From the NCBI RefSeq assembly GCF_900289115.1, contig NZ_LT985196.1:1410085-1474084 (forward strand): a stretch of DNA of 64,000 bases, read 5' to 3'. This document shows, in pieces, positions 17,070 through 25,665 of this stretch (its first letter is position 1; each line of letters opens with the position of its first letter). This stretch comes from Janibacter massiliensis (GTDB taxonomy: Bacteria; Actinomycetota; Actinomycetes; Actinomycetales; Dermatophilaceae). The position numbers and the translations under genes are program-made. The notes beneath the pieces were generated by a model. The model did no database searches, was not told the DNA's origin, and was given only the letters and a program-made list of their open reading frames with translations.

Positions 17070-17708
17070 TCAGGCGTCCCGGCCGTGGTCGACGACGTGG
17101 CGGGCGGCGATCTCCTTGAGGGCGTCGCTCTCGTGCCCCGGCGGGGCGACGAAGACCGCCTCGCGGTAGTACCGCAGCTCGGCGATCGACTCGCGGATAT
17201 CCGCCAGCGCGCGGTGGCCGCCGGACTTCTGCGGCGCCTGGAAGTACGCCCGGGGGTACCACCGGCGCGCCAGCTCCTTGATCGTCGAGACGTCGATGAT
17301 CCGGTAGTGCAGGTGGGACTCGAGCGCAGGCATGTCGCGCGCGAGGAAGCCCCGGTCGGTCGCGACGCTGTTCCCGCCGAGGGGGGCCTTGCCCGCCTCC
17401 GGGGCCCAGCGGCGGACCTCTGCGAGCACGGCCTCCTGCGCCTCGGCGAGGGTGCACCCCTCGGCGAGCTCGTCGAGCAGCCCCGAGGCCGTGTGCATCT
17501 CCCGGACGAAGTCCCCCATCTGGGCGAGCGCGGCCTCCGGCGGTCGGATGACGAGGTCGACCCCGTCGCCGAGCTGGTTGAGGTCGTAGTCGGTGACGAG
17601 CGCCGCGACCTCGACAAGGGCGTCGTCGGTCAGGGAGAGTCCGGTCATCTCGCAGTCGATCCAGACGATCCGGTCGGTGTGCGCGCGGTCGGTGGGGGAG
17701 GAGGACAC
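17070..17708 (-). CDS. orn: Oligoribonuclease (DEDDh 3'-5' exonuclease)
   Basis: A 212-residue RNase that degrades 2-5-nt RNAs and pGpG. The first acidic pair is in IVWIDCEMTGLSL (about 14-26), with HTASGLLDEL (about 72) typical of Orn. A further Asp is in NSVATDRGFLARDMP (about 113-127), and the final His/Asp are in SGGHRALADIRESIAELRYYRE (about 165-186). The GTG at 17708 is chosen; a GTG at 17717 would add three residues. Orn is the usual essential nanoRNase of actinobacteria. Confidence 0.95.
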   Translation of the reverse strand: MSSSPTDRAHTDRIVWIDCEMTGLSLTDDALVEVAALVTDYDLNQLGDGVDLVIRPPEAALAQMGDFVREMHTASGLLDELAEGCTLAEAQEAVLAEVRRWAPEAGKAPLGGNSVATDRGFLARDMPALESHLHYRIIDVSTIKELARRWYPRAYFQAPQKSGGHRALADIRESIAELRYYREAVFVAPPGHESDALKEIAARHVVDHGRDA

Positions 17709-17749
17709 GGTGATCACGGTACTGCGGCGCGTCCGCACGGCCGCTCGGC

Positions 17750-17755
17750 TACTGT
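17750..17755 (+). promoter_or_regulatory. -10 TACTGT before the PrsW gene
   Basis: TACTGT ends 7 nt before the ATG at 17763, the same leaderless spacing seen at several other genes here. Confidence 0.5.
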
Positions 17756-17762
17756 GCGCGCC

Positions 17763-19268
17763 ATGAGCTGGCAGCCGTATCCAGGGGGGCCCGGGCAGCC
17801 GCAGACCGGGGGTCCCGCCCGCCCGCACCACCCGCCCCAGGGCTACTCGCAGGGACCCCCGCCGCCGCACCAGCCGCAGCCCGGTCCGCCGCGCCAGCCG
17901 CAGCAGGGGCCGCCGGGCCAGCCGCAGCAACCGCCACGTCCGCAGGACGACCCCGACCGGACCGTCCGTCGCCGCGCGCCGGGCGCCGCGAGCGCCGCGA
18001 ACGGCCCGCTGCACCCGAACCACCCGCACACCCCGACCCCGTTCCGCGCCGAGACGCTTCAGCGGCTCGCCGAGGAAGGACGCGCGGCGCAGGCGGGCTT
18101 CCCGGCCCAGGCCCAGGCGGGGCAGCTGCCGAGCTACGCCCCGAACCCGACGCAGCGACCCGTCCTGCGGTGGGTCCTCATCGGGTCCATCGTCACCGTG
18201 TTCGCCCTCATCGCTGTGCTGTGGGCGCTGTACTTCCTCATCGGCTTCGGCGTGCCGGTGACCGCGATCGCGCTCATCGGCGCGCTCATCCCCCTCTTCA
18301 TCGTCATCCCGACGTTCCTGTGGCTCGACAGCTATGCCTCCGAGCCCGTCCGGTACCTCGCCTTCGCCTTCTTCTGGGGCGCGCTCGTCTCGACGCTGGT
18401 GTCGCTGATCTTCAACACCGTCGGCGGGGTGCTCGTCATCGGCGCGACGGGGGCGACGGACGAGGGCACGGCCTCGGCGCTCACGGCCGTGCTGGTCGCG
18501 CCGCCGGTCGAGGAGACCTTCAAGGGCGTCCTGCTCCTGCTCTTCCTCGTCTTCCGCAGGCACACCTTCGACGGGATCACCGACGGGATGGTGTATGCCG
18601 GGCTCGTCGCCGCGGGCTTCGCCTTCACCGAGAACATCATGTACCTGGGGATGAGCACGACCGAGGCAGGACCGGCGGGGTTCATCATCACCGTCATCAT
18701 GCGGTGCATCGCCAGTCCGTTCGCCCACCCGATGTTCACCTGCCTCACGGGCATCGGCGTCGGCATCGCGGCGCTGTCCTCGAACATCGGGGTGCGGATC
18801 TTCGCTCCGTTCGCCGGGTGGGTCTGCGCCGTCCTCGCGCACGCCGGGTGGAACGCGCTCGCGACGATGGTGCCCAATGCCGGGTACCAGATCTTGGCCC
18901 ACCTGGTGATCCTGCTGCCGATCTTCCTCGCGTGGCTGGGGATGATCGTCTGGGCGCGCCAACGGGAGGGGAAGCTCGTCGCCGAGCACCTCGGGCCGTA
19001 CGTCGAGTACGGCTGGTTGGACCGGAGCGAGCTGCAGATGCTCTCCTCTCTCAGCGCGCGTCGCGCGGCCCGACGCTGGGCCAAGCAGAACCGCGGGCCG
19101 ATGGGTCTGCGGTCGATGCGGGCCTTCCAGGACACCGCGGTGGACCTGTCGTGCATCCGACGCCGGATGTATCACGGCAGCGCTCCGGTAGACGCGCAGC
19201 TCAAGGAGGGCCGCATGCTCGAGGCGCTCGGTCGGGAGCGGGCGGTCTTCGCCGGCCACCAGTGGTGA
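17763..19268 (+). CDS. PrsW family intramembrane metalloprotease
   Basis: A 501-residue membrane protein. The first 70 residues are Pro/Gln/Gly-rich repeats, predicted disordered and cytoplasmic. About eight hydrophobic segments follow (about 140-410). The PrsW motifs are PPVEETFKG (about 250), the FAFTENIMYL helix (about 285), a FAHPMFTCLTGIG segment (about 320) and CAVLAHAGWNAL (about 358), supplying the Glu and His metal ligands. PrsW cleaves anti-sigma factors in Bacillus; targets here are unknown. The basic C-terminal tail (about 90 residues) is longer than in RsiW-type PrsW. The ATG at 17763 follows a leaderless -10. Confidence 0.9.
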   Translation: MSWQPYPGGPGQPQTGGPARPHHPPQGYSQGPPPPHQPQPGPPRQPQQGPPGQPQQPPRPQDDPDRTVRRRAPGAASAANGPLHPNHPHTPTPFRAETLQRLAEEGRAAQAGFPAQAQAGQLPSYAPNPTQRPVLRWVLIGSIVTVFALIAVLWALYFLIGFGVPVTAIALIGALIPLFIVIPTFLWLDSYASEPVRYLAFAFFWGALVSTLVSLIFNTVGGVLVIGATGATDEGTASALTAVLVAPPVEETFKGVLLLLFLVFRRHTFDGITDGMVYAGLVAAGFAFTENIMYLGMSTTEAGPAGFIITVIMRCIASPFAHPMFTCLTGIGVGIAALSSNIGVRIFAPFAGWVCAVLAHAGWNALATMVPNAGYQILAHLVILLPIFLAWLGMIVWARQREGKLVAEHLGPYVEYGWLDRSELQMLSSLSARRAARRWAKQNRGPMGLRSMRAFQDTAVDLSCIRRRMYHGSAPVDAQLKEGRMLEALGRERAVFAGHQW

Positions 19269-19280
19269 CCGACGCCGGTC

Positions 19281-19973
19281 TCAGCGCAGGACGTCGCCGA
19301 GCCGCGTGAGGGTCACGTCGTCGTCGGACAGGACGGCGACCGCGGCGCGGTGCCGGGCGTCCGCGAGCGGGACGTCGAGAAGACGCACGGCGGCGGGAGC
19401 GGTCTCGGCCGCGCGCCAGTCGACGAGGGCCGGCTCGGCGTCGGGAGCGGTGACGACGATGGACGACGGGTCGACGACGAGCCCGTGGCCGGTCGCCTTG
19501 AGGATGGCCTCCTTGCGTGCCCAGACGACCGCGCGGGCGGCCAGCTGCTCCTGACCGTCCAGGCCGGTGAGGGCGGGCCGCTCGTCCTCGGCGAGGGTCA
19601 GCTCGTCGAAGGCCGGGAAGCCCGCATCGTCGAGATGCTCGACATCGATGCCGACCTCCGGGGCCCGGGCCAGGGCGAGGACGGCCATCGAGTGTGTGTA
19701 GGAGAGGGAGAAGCTCCACTCCGGGTGCCCGCCGATCCGAGGCTTGCCGTGCCGGGTGCTCCCGCACGTGGTGCACCGGCGCTCGAAGACGAGGTCGCTC
19801 GGCTCGACCCCGAGGACCTGGCCGATCGTCGTGCGCTGCAACGCGCGGGCGGTGAGAAAGGCGCCGGAGTCCTCGCGTCGGCTCGCCCGCTCGAGCTCCT
19901 CCGGTGCCAGACGACGGACGAAGGAGGGGTCGTCCCCGACGACCGCCTCGCTCACCGCCACCTCGATGGTCAC
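19281..19973 (-). CDS. 4'-phosphopantetheinyl transferase superfamily protein
   Basis: A 230-residue Sfp-like enzyme that attaches phosphopantetheine to carrier proteins. Motifs are GKPRIGGHPEWSFSLSYTHSMAVLAL (about 75-100), the Mg-binding EVGIDVEHLDD (about 105-115) and WARKEAILKATGHGL (about 150-164). CTTCGSTRHGKP holds a CxxC. No polyketide or peptide synthetase is in the window, so it may serve fatty-acid or distant carriers. The GTG at 19973 follows TAATGA (minus strand, 19986-19981) by 7 nt, one of the best leaderless -10 matches in the window. Confidence 0.9.
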   Translation of the reverse strand: MTIEVAVSEAVVGDDPSFVRRLAPEELERASRREDSGAFLTARALQRTTIGQVLGVEPSDLVFERRCTTCGSTRHGKPRIGGHPEWSFSLSYTHSMAVLALARAPEVGIDVEHLDDAGFPAFDELTLAEDERPALTGLDGQEQLAARAVVWARKEAILKATGHGLVVDPSSIVVTAPDAEPALVDWRAAETAPAAVRLLDVPLADARHRAAVAVLSDDDVTLTRLGDVLR

Positions 19974-20043
19974 CGTTCGATCATTACAGGTGACCCGGTC
20001 CCTAGACTCGGGGCTGGCCGATGTCGTCTCGACACGCGGCCCA

Positions 20044-20116
20044 GCCTCCGTAGCTCAGCTGGAAGAGCATGGGCCTTCTAATCCCACGGTCGCAGGTTCG
20101 AGTCCTGCCGGGGGCG
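20044..20116 (+). tRNA. tRNA-Arg (anticodon UCU)
   Basis: Acceptor GCCTCCG/CGGGGGC (one U-G pair), D-arm GCTC/GAGC, T-arm GCAGG/CCTGC. The anticodon stem TGGGC/TCCCA has a mismatch next to the loop CTTCTAA, which gives UCU. CCA is not encoded. TAGACT (20003-20008) is a possible -10. The accessory region with insertion sequences starts directly downstream. Confidence 0.93.
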
Positions 20117-20628
20117 CCCCTCCCTTTCCCCCATCTCACGACTCCCTGAGATGGGCCCGCGCCACGGCACGGCTCAAGCTCCGGCTACTTCGGTACAGGC
20201 ATCTCCTGGACTCCTCCCCGAGAGGATCATCGCCTCAGCTCAGGTGTCCGGGAGAGCGGGTCAGGCTCCACCCGAGTGACCTCGTCGCTTTCCAGATCGC
20301 CGGGTCCCTCAGCGACCCCGGTGACGGCCTAAGAGCCCAGCTCGCGGGCGATCCTCTCGCCCGTGCCGTCGCCACGAAGAACCTCGACGCCGAACCGAGG
20401 TACCCCCCGGGTGCGGGCCGAGGTCATCGCACAACTCGATGTCAGACGTGGCCAGCGCGTCTTCCTCATCAGCGCGGAACACGTTCACCACCTCGGCGGA
20501 GGCCGGAGTGGTCGCGGTGACCGGGGCGGGTCGAACGCCGCTGCTCGGGGAACGGACCGAGAACGCCGACGGGCGGGCAGGGGCGTTGACCCGGGAACCG
20601 ACCGGATGGACCCGAACCGCGTGTGACT
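20117..20628. other. Gene-poor stretch after tRNA-Arg
   Basis: About 510 nt with no convincing gene. A minus-strand open frame at 20309-20632 has no recognisable domain and a composition like out-of-frame GC-rich DNA. CATCTCACGACTCCCTGAGATG (20132-20153) forms a small hairpin that may end the tRNA transcript. I found no copy of the tRNA 3' end at the right side of the accessory zone. Confidence 0.4.
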
Positions 20629-21264
20629 TCACTCGCCGGCGCCTGCGGAAGTGGAGACCGGGCGTATCGCACTTACTGCGTACTGCGGCTCGTCGGGGTG
20701 GCAGGACGGCACCCAGTCGCGGTAGGGGAGTCGAACCCCATTCTCGACGGGAACGGCACTGCCACCGTCAATCTCTACCTGGCCGCCTTCTGTCGCGACG
20801 ACGACGCCGGTCTCGTCAAGAACCTCACGCGAGCCTTCGGCGTTGACCCTCCCGGTGTACCCAGCCGGGAAGTTGAGATAGACGTGCGTCTTGCCGTCCT
20901 GCGGGGCGGCGAGGTACGGACACCCATCGGCATCTGTGAACCGGAGTGACCCGACAATTTGGGCCTCGAGACCCATTAGCTCGTCCGGGACCATCGGCAG
21001 CTTGAACTCGCTCCCTGAGGCCGCCGCATGCTGAGGCTCGGGCGAATGCCACTGGGCTGCAACGCCCCATCCGGCCAGCGACGCCCCGACGGCGCAGGCC
21101 GTCGCCGCGATCGCGCCGGTTCGCATTGCTCGGCGGCGCCGCATCCGGGCCTGACGGCGAAGATCCTCCAGGTCGGGCATCCTTGCCCCCGAGGAACGGG
21201 CGAGGTCGGTGACGAAATCCCTGATCAGGCCGTCTTCGTCGGCGTGGGTGGCGTCAATGCGCAT
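20629..21264 (-). CDS. Anti-sigma-factor-like single-pass membrane protein
   Basis: A 211-residue protein: a cytoplasmic N-terminus of about 45 residues rich in acidic then basic residues (DLEDLRRQARMRRRRAMR), one membrane helix (about 48-66, GAIAATACAVGASLAGWGVAA), then an extracytoplasmic domain without recognised homology. No zinc-binding anti-sigma motif (HxxxCxxC) is visible. Its ATG overlaps the end of the ECF sigma gene (sigma stop at 21254-21256), so the two were translationally coupled; that coupling is the main evidence for an anti-sigma role. The sigma gene upstream is now split by an IS, so expression is doubtful. Base composition is less GC-extreme than the flanks. Confidence 0.6.
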   Translation of the reverse strand: MRIDATHADEDGLIRDFVTDLARSSGARMPDLEDLRRQARMRRRRAMRTGAIAATACAVGASLAGWGVAAQWHSPEPQHAAASGSEFKLPMVPDELMGLEAQIVGSLRFTDADGCPYLAAPQDGKTHVYLNFPAGYTGRVNAEGSREVLDETGVVVATEGGQVEIDGGSAVPVENGVRLPYRDWVPSCHPDEPQYAVSAIRPVSTSAGAGE

Positions 21265-21556
21265 GGTGGCCTTCCTGGTCGAGTTGGGTGCGTAGCGCAG
21301 CGCGCGCGCGAGACAGACGGGACTTGACAGTGCCTTCAGCAATGTTCAACTCGTGTGCGATCTGTCGGACGCTGAGGTCGTCCGCGGCCTTAAGGAGAAG
21401 GATCTCGCGATACGCGGGATCGAGGTCTGCGAGTGCTCGGGCGATAGGACTCGTCGATGGGTAGGAGTCGTGGCGAACGGGCGGCGGCCCGCTCGCACGC
21501 AGGACTTCGGTGAGGTGCCGTCGTCGTTTCGCTCGTCGCGACTCATCGATGGGCCC
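21254..21556 (-). pseudogene. ECF sigma factor, C-terminal part (region 4), cut by IS3 copy 1
   Basis: One hundred codons in frame up to the IS boundary, beginning GPIDESRRAKRRRHLTEVLRA. They contain a clear sigma region 4: ALADLDPAYREILLLKAADD followed by the helix-turn-helix SVRQIAHELNIAEGTVKSRLSRARAAL, ending in QLDQEGHHAH. The N-terminal part lies beyond the IS at 22926-23141. Joining GTC-GTC (22934-22929 region) to GGG-CCC (21556-21551) restores a 170-codon frame, the normal ECF size. The 3' end overlaps the anti-sigma-like gene. Confidence 0.8.
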
Positions 21557-21584
21557 TACCCCCGGATCTTGGACACGGGTGTGA

Positions 21585-22493
21585 TTACGCAGCAGGTCGC
21601 AGCGTAGCGGTGTAGCCGGTCTCGAAGGCGACCGGCGAGGTGTAGCGACACCACGAGTGGCGTCGCTTGGTGTTGTAGCGGACGAGCCATCTGAAGACCT
21701 GCCGACGACAGGTCAGCTCCTCACTCCAGCAGGCGGCGTCTTGGAGGACTTCACGCTTCATCGTGGCGTTGAACGATTCTGCGAGGGCGTTGTCCGCGCT
21801 GGATCCGACGGCGCCCATGGACTGGGTCACGCCGAGCTTGCGGCAGAGCTTGGCGTAGGCCTTCGAGCAGTAGACCGACCCGTGGTCGCTGTGGAACACA
21901 ACGCCCTTGAGGCTGCCCCGGGTCGCGGCGGCGGCCTTGAGGGCGTCCTCGACGAGTTCGGTGCGCATGTGATCGGCGATGGCCCACCCGGCCAGCCGAC
22001 GGGAGTAGCAGTCGATCACGGTCGCCAAGTACAGGTTCGTCCCGTCGGCCAGCGGCAGGTACGTGATGTCGCCGACATAGCGCCGGTTGGGGCGCTCGGC
22101 GGTGAAGTCACGCTTGAGCAGGTCGGGGTACTTCTGCCCCGACGGCTCGGGAATCGTGGTGCGGACCCGCCGCTTCTTCACATAGCCGCGGATGCCCTCG
22201 AGCCGCATCACCCTCGCGACACGCTTGTGGTTGACCCGCTCACCGGCAGCCGCGCTGTCACCGAGTTGAGCGTTGAGCTCGGCGGTGATCCGCGGCGCGC
22301 CCTGAGTGTTGTCCTCGGCATGGACCGCTCTGATCCGCTCAGCCAGCGCCGCGTCGTCAGCTGCTCTGGCTTCGCGGGCCGGCGCGGCGTTGAGCCAGGC
22401 GTAGTAGGACGAGCGCTCGATCTCGACGAGCTCGCACAGTCGCTTCACCTCGAAGGTGGCGGAGTTGTCGGCGACGAACTGGAAGCGACTCAC
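21585..22493 (-). CDS. IS3-family transposase OrfB (copy 1)
   Basis: A 302-residue DDE transposase. An HTH_21-like region (ELVEIERSSYYAWL... and NHKRVARVMRLEGIRGY) precedes the catalytic core: D in RYVGDITYLPLADG (about 142), D in FHSDHGSVYCSKAY (about 202) and E in SADNALAESFNATMKREVL (about 238). All three are present and the frame is intact, so the element may be active. Its GTG overlaps the orfA stop in GTGA, suggesting reinitiation or frameshift to make OrfAB. Confidence 0.93.
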   Translation of the reverse strand: MSRFQFVADNSATFEVKRLCELVEIERSSYYAWLNAAPAREARAADDAALAERIRAVHAEDNTQGAPRITAELNAQLGDSAAAGERVNHKRVARVMRLEGIRGYVKKRRVRTTIPEPSGQKYPDLLKRDFTAERPNRRYVGDITYLPLADGTNLYLATVIDCYSRRLAGWAIADHMRTELVEDALKAAAATRGSLKGVVFHSDHGSVYCSKAYAKLCRKLGVTQSMGAVGSSADNALAESFNATMKREVLQDAACWSEELTCRRQVFRWLVRYNTKRRHSWCRYTSPVAFETGYTATLRPAA

Positions 22494-22858
22494 CAGCGCG
22501 TCTCCCCGGCGAAATACTTGGCCGCCCGCTGCAGGATCTCCCGCTCAGTCGTGAGCTTGGTCGTCTCCGCTCGCAACGCCGCGTTCTCGGCCTCGAGCCG
22601 GGCGATCCTCTGCTCCGGCGTCTCGTCCGTCGGTGCCGACGAGCTCGCGGCGGACGTCTTGGCTTGCAGCGGGCTGGAGGTCAACGTCCCATCAGCGGCG
22701 GTCTTCTTGCCGGTCCCGTAGACCTCGAGCCAGTGCCGCAGCGTGCCGCGGACGATGCCGAGGTCCTCGGCGATGCCGCGCACCGTGGCGCCCGGGGTGG
22801 ACTCGTACAAGTCGACGGCCTGACGACGGAACTCTTCGGAGTAGTTCTTCCTGGCCAT
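22490..22858 (-). CDS. IS3-family transposase OrfA (copy 1)
   Basis: A 122-residue helix-turn-helix protein (ARKNYSEEFRRQAVDLYES..., GIAEDLGIVRGTLRHWLEVYG) followed by a coiled-coil/leucine zipper (EQRIARLEAENAALRAETTKL). It binds the IS ends and partners OrfB. The ATG at 22858 follows TGATCGAAGGACC. It differs from copy 2 OrfA mainly in the linker (residues about 55-90), so the two copies are not recent identical duplicates. Confidence 0.92.
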   Translation of the reverse strand: MARKNYSEEFRRQAVDLYESTPGATVRGIAEDLGIVRGTLRHWLEVYGTGKKTAADGTLTSSPLQAKTSAASSSAPTDETPEQRIARLEAENAALRAETTKLTTEREILQRAAKYFAGETRW

Positions 22859-22925
22859 GGTCCTTCGATCATCTCGCTTCCCCAGCACCAGGTGCTGGAT
22901 TCAGCGTGTCCAAGAACCGGGGTCA

Positions 22926-23141
22926 GGCCCCGACGACCCGGTTCAGGGCCACCCGCCGCAACCAGGCGCGGGGGGACTCGGGACGCCGAACCGTCGACCA
23001 CCTCGGGATGAGCTGGACGAACGCCTCCTGGACCGCTTCCTCGGCCATGGTCACCGAACCAGCAAACGCGGCGACCTGTCCGACTAGCTGGCTGTAACTG
23101 GAGCGGTACAGCGCATCGAGGTCCTCTTCCTCTTCGTGCAT
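22926..23141 (-). pseudogene. ECF sigma factor, N-terminal part (region 2), cut by IS3 copy 1
   Basis: Begins MHEEEEDLDALYRSSYSQLVGQ (an ATG at 23177 is a longer alternative) and continues with region 2 sequence AVQEAFVQLIPRW and SPRAWLRRVALNRVV. The frame then runs into the IS and stops as GA-TGA. Seventy codons remain, matching the start of a 170-codon ECF sigma whose other half is at 21254-21556. It is divergent from the protease gene at 23254, with 112 nt between the starts. Confidence 0.8.
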
Positions 23142-23253
23142 GCCTACAAGACGTCTGAGGCTGTCGATCGGTTCCAAGCCCCGGCGATTCGATTTAGGCG
23201 GTACTGTCAGTGGGGCCCGAGGGGTTCGGGCTCAATCCACAGGGGGAGGCGTC

Positions 23254-24624
23254 ATGAGAGCCAGGTCACTAACCGCGGGGCTAGGGGCAGCGGTCGTTGT
23301 CACTTCACTTACTTTCTGATCGGGCATCGCATCGGCTGACGTGGCGGAGGCGCGCGCCCCGCACGGGATTCGGAAGGTGCTCTCCCACCGGGCCCACGAG
23401 CCGCGCAGGCCGCAGCTGGATGCACTCGTCAGAGGCGCATCCTCTGAGAAGTCGAAGCGTGATCGAATCCGCACGTGGGTCGAGCAGCGCGAAGGGAAAG
23501 CGAATGTCCTGCGGGCTGGTGCGGCGCCGCTGGACAACGTCGAAGCGCCGCTAGTGCAGGACGCGCTTCGGATTGCAGAGCAGGTCGATCGTCCGGTAGA
23601 GGACGTGGTCGACACCGTGGACGAGCAGCAGGACCTGATCGAACTGGATGCGCGGTTAGCGACGTCGTATCCGGACTCTTATGCCGGAATGGTCATGTCT
23701 ACGACTGACGAACCGGCGCAGGTCGTTTTCGATGACTCCGTACCCGCGCAGGCTCTTGATGAGGTCGCTTCGGCGTCGGCTGACGTTGACGTCTCCGCGG
23801 GTGACGCTCTGCCCCAGGAGGACGTCCAAGGATGGCTGGACCGGATCCAAGGCTCGCTCCGGCCGGTTGTGGGCCTCGCCCAGGTCTCGTTCGAGAGCGA
23901 GACCCAGAAGTTCAGAATCGTAGTCCGGGAGGACGCGGCTGCGTCTGATGCGGAGATGGAGGTCGCTATTGGCACGTTGCCGGAGGGTGCCTCCCTGGCT
24001 CCTATCGAACGCACGCTAACTGACCATGAGGACGACGCGTACGAGGACCACACGATCCGAGGAGGCGGGACTCTCGTCGCGAGCGGGTGCACTGCCGGCT
24101 TTGTCGTGCGTCACCGAGTTACCGGTGAGAAGTTCCTGTCGACGGCTGGTCACTGCCCGGTCCTTAGCGGGGCGTCTCAAGACGTCTACCAGGCGCGCGG
24201 CGTCGACGACTGGACCCGCACCACGGGGATGTACTACGGAAACCGAGTCTATTTCGGATTGATCACGCCCGATTTTTCCTACCTGAGCATTCCGGAAACG
24301 AGAGATCCGTACCCCTCGACGTACATCACGTACACCGACAAGCGTGAAGTGGGCGCCTACTATCGGCACCGTCTGCCCAAGGGCACTTGGGTGTGTCATT
24401 TCGGCAGGACGACCGAACACTCCTGTTCGACCATTGACGAGCCTTCGATCAACCTTGGCCATTACGGGGGGTCTGGGCTGGTCGCGGTTAGTACCAATGT
24501 CTCGGCGCCTGGTGACAGTGGAGGTCCGTGGTGGCGAAGCGCTTCCGCGGTTGGCGTGCACTCGGGGAAGGTATCGAACCGAGACAACCGCTCGGTCTAC
24601 TCGCCGGTGCACATGATGGGGGCC
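23254..24624 (+). pseudogene. Secreted S1-family serine protease, stop codon in signal peptide and IS-cut C-terminus
   Basis: The reading frame starts at ATG 23254 behind a strong AGGGGGAGG. It encodes a signal peptide MRARSLTAGLGAAVVVTSLTF-stop-SGIASA: a TGA at 23317-23319 replaces codon 22. Beyond it the frame is open: a pro-region of about 230 residues, then a chymotrypsin-like domain with GFVVRHRV...FLSTAGHC (catalytic His), a SYLSI segment near the expected Asp and SAPGDSGGPWW (catalytic Ser). An internal GTG at 23341 could start translation but would give no signal peptide. The 3' end hits IS3 copy 2 after HMM; the original last 15 codons and stop lie at 27483-27530. Confidence 0.75.
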
Positions 24625-24691
24625 TGACCCCGGTTCTTGGACACGCTGAATCCAGCATCTGCTGCTGGGGAAGCGAGATGATCCGAGAATC

Positions 24692-25060
24692 ATGGCCAGG
24701 AAGAACTACTCCGAGGAGTTCCGCCGTCAGGCCGTCGACTTGTACGAGTCCACCCCTGGGGCCACGGTCCGCGGCATTGCCGAGGACCTCGGCATCGTGC
24801 GCGGCACGCTGCGCCACTGGCTCGAGGTCTACGGGACCGGCAAGAAGACCGCCGCCGACGGAACGCTGACCTCCAACCCGTTGCGGTCCAAGACCCCATT
24901 GGCGAGCCCGTCAGAACCCGCGGATGAGACGCCGGAGCAGAAGATCGCCCGGCTCGAAGCCCGGGTCGACGAGCTCGAGGTCGAGACGACGAAGTTGACC
25001 ACCGAGCGGGAGATCCTGCAGCGGGCGGCCAAGTATTTCGCCGGGGAGACGCGCTGGTGA
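24692..25060 (+). CDS. IS3-family transposase OrfA (copy 2)
   Basis: A 122-residue HTH plus coiled-coil protein, the counterpart of the copy 1 OrfA with an identical first 50 residues and a diverged linker (TSNPLRSKTPLASPSEPADETPEQK). It is intact, and its stop overlaps the orfB GTG by 4 nt. Alone it would act only as a DNA-binding regulator of transposition. Confidence 0.9.
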   Translation: MARKNYSEEFRRQAVDLYESTPGATVRGIAEDLGIVRGTLRHWLEVYGTGKKTAADGTLTSNPLRSKTPLASPSEPADETPEQKIARLEARVDELEVETTKLTTEREILQRAAKYFAGETRW

Positions 25061-25665
25061 GTCGCTTCCAGTTCGTCGCCCACAACTCCGCCACCTTCGA
25101 GGTGAAGCGACTGTGCGAGCTCGTCGAGATCGAGCGCTCCTCCTACTACGCCTGGCTCAAGGCAGCCCCGGCACGCGAAGAGCGAGCTCGGGCCGATGCC
25201 GAGCTCGCGGAGCGGATCAGGGCCGTCCACGCCGAGGACAACACTTGCGGTGCGCCGCGGATCACCGCCGAGCTCAACGACAACACCCCTGCCGGTGAGC
25301 GGGTCAACCACAAGCGCGTCGCGCGGGTGATGCGGGCCGAGGGCATCCGTGGCTATGTGAAGAGGCGGCGGGTGCGGACCACGATCCCCGAGCCGTCGGG
25401 GCAGAAGTACCCCGACCTGCTCCAGCGCGACTTCACCGCCGAGCGCCCCAACCGGCGCTACGTCGGCGACATCACCTACCTCCCGCTCGCGGACGGGACG
25501 AACCTGTACCTGGCGACCGTGATCGACTGCTACTCCCGACGGCTCGCCGGCTGGGCGATCGCCGACCACATGCGCACCGAACTCGTCGAGGAAGCGTTGA
25601 ACGTCGCGTCCGCGACCCGAGACAGCCTCAAGGGCGCGATCTTCCACAGCGACCACGGGTCGGTC
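25057..25665 (+). pseudogene. IS3 OrfB copy 2, 5' part
   Basis: Encodes the helix-turn-helix and the first two catalytic Asp regions (RYVGDITYLPLADG and FHSDHGSV), then is cut by IS30 at the GTC duplication (25663-25665). The frame continues into IS30 as unrelated sequence. The remaining third, with the catalytic Glu, is at 27163-27453. Confidence 0.88.

Larger units (their letters stand above)
21557..22928 (-). mobile_element. IS3-family element, copy 1
   Basis: A complete two-ORF IS inserted in an ECF sigma gene. The imperfect terminal repeats are TGACCCCGGTTCTTGGACACG (reading inward from 22925) and TACCCCCGGATCTTGGACACG (from 21557), 18 of 21 matching. Both this and the second copy carry GGGGCC just outside TGACCCC, so the exact left end is uncertain by about six bases. 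Counting that sequence as IS-derived lets both interrupted genes rejoin in frame. Copy 2 lies 1.7 kb away in inverted orientation. Confidence 0.85.

Noticed and set aside
15951-17762. A very long upstream extension of the PrsW reading frame through tRNA-His and antisense orn
   Set aside because: It crosses a tRNA and two opposite-strand genes; the PrsW start at 17763 has its own -10 and a normal length.
20309-20632. A 107-codon minus-strand frame downstream of the anti-sigma-like gene
   Set aside because: Random-looking composition and no RBS; it also reads into the stop region of the neighbouring gene.
23317-23319. Selenocysteine at the TGA in the protease signal peptide
   Set aside because: A signal peptide has no use for selenocysteine and no SECIS-like hairpin follows; nonsense mutation is simpler, especially with the IS damage at the 3' end.
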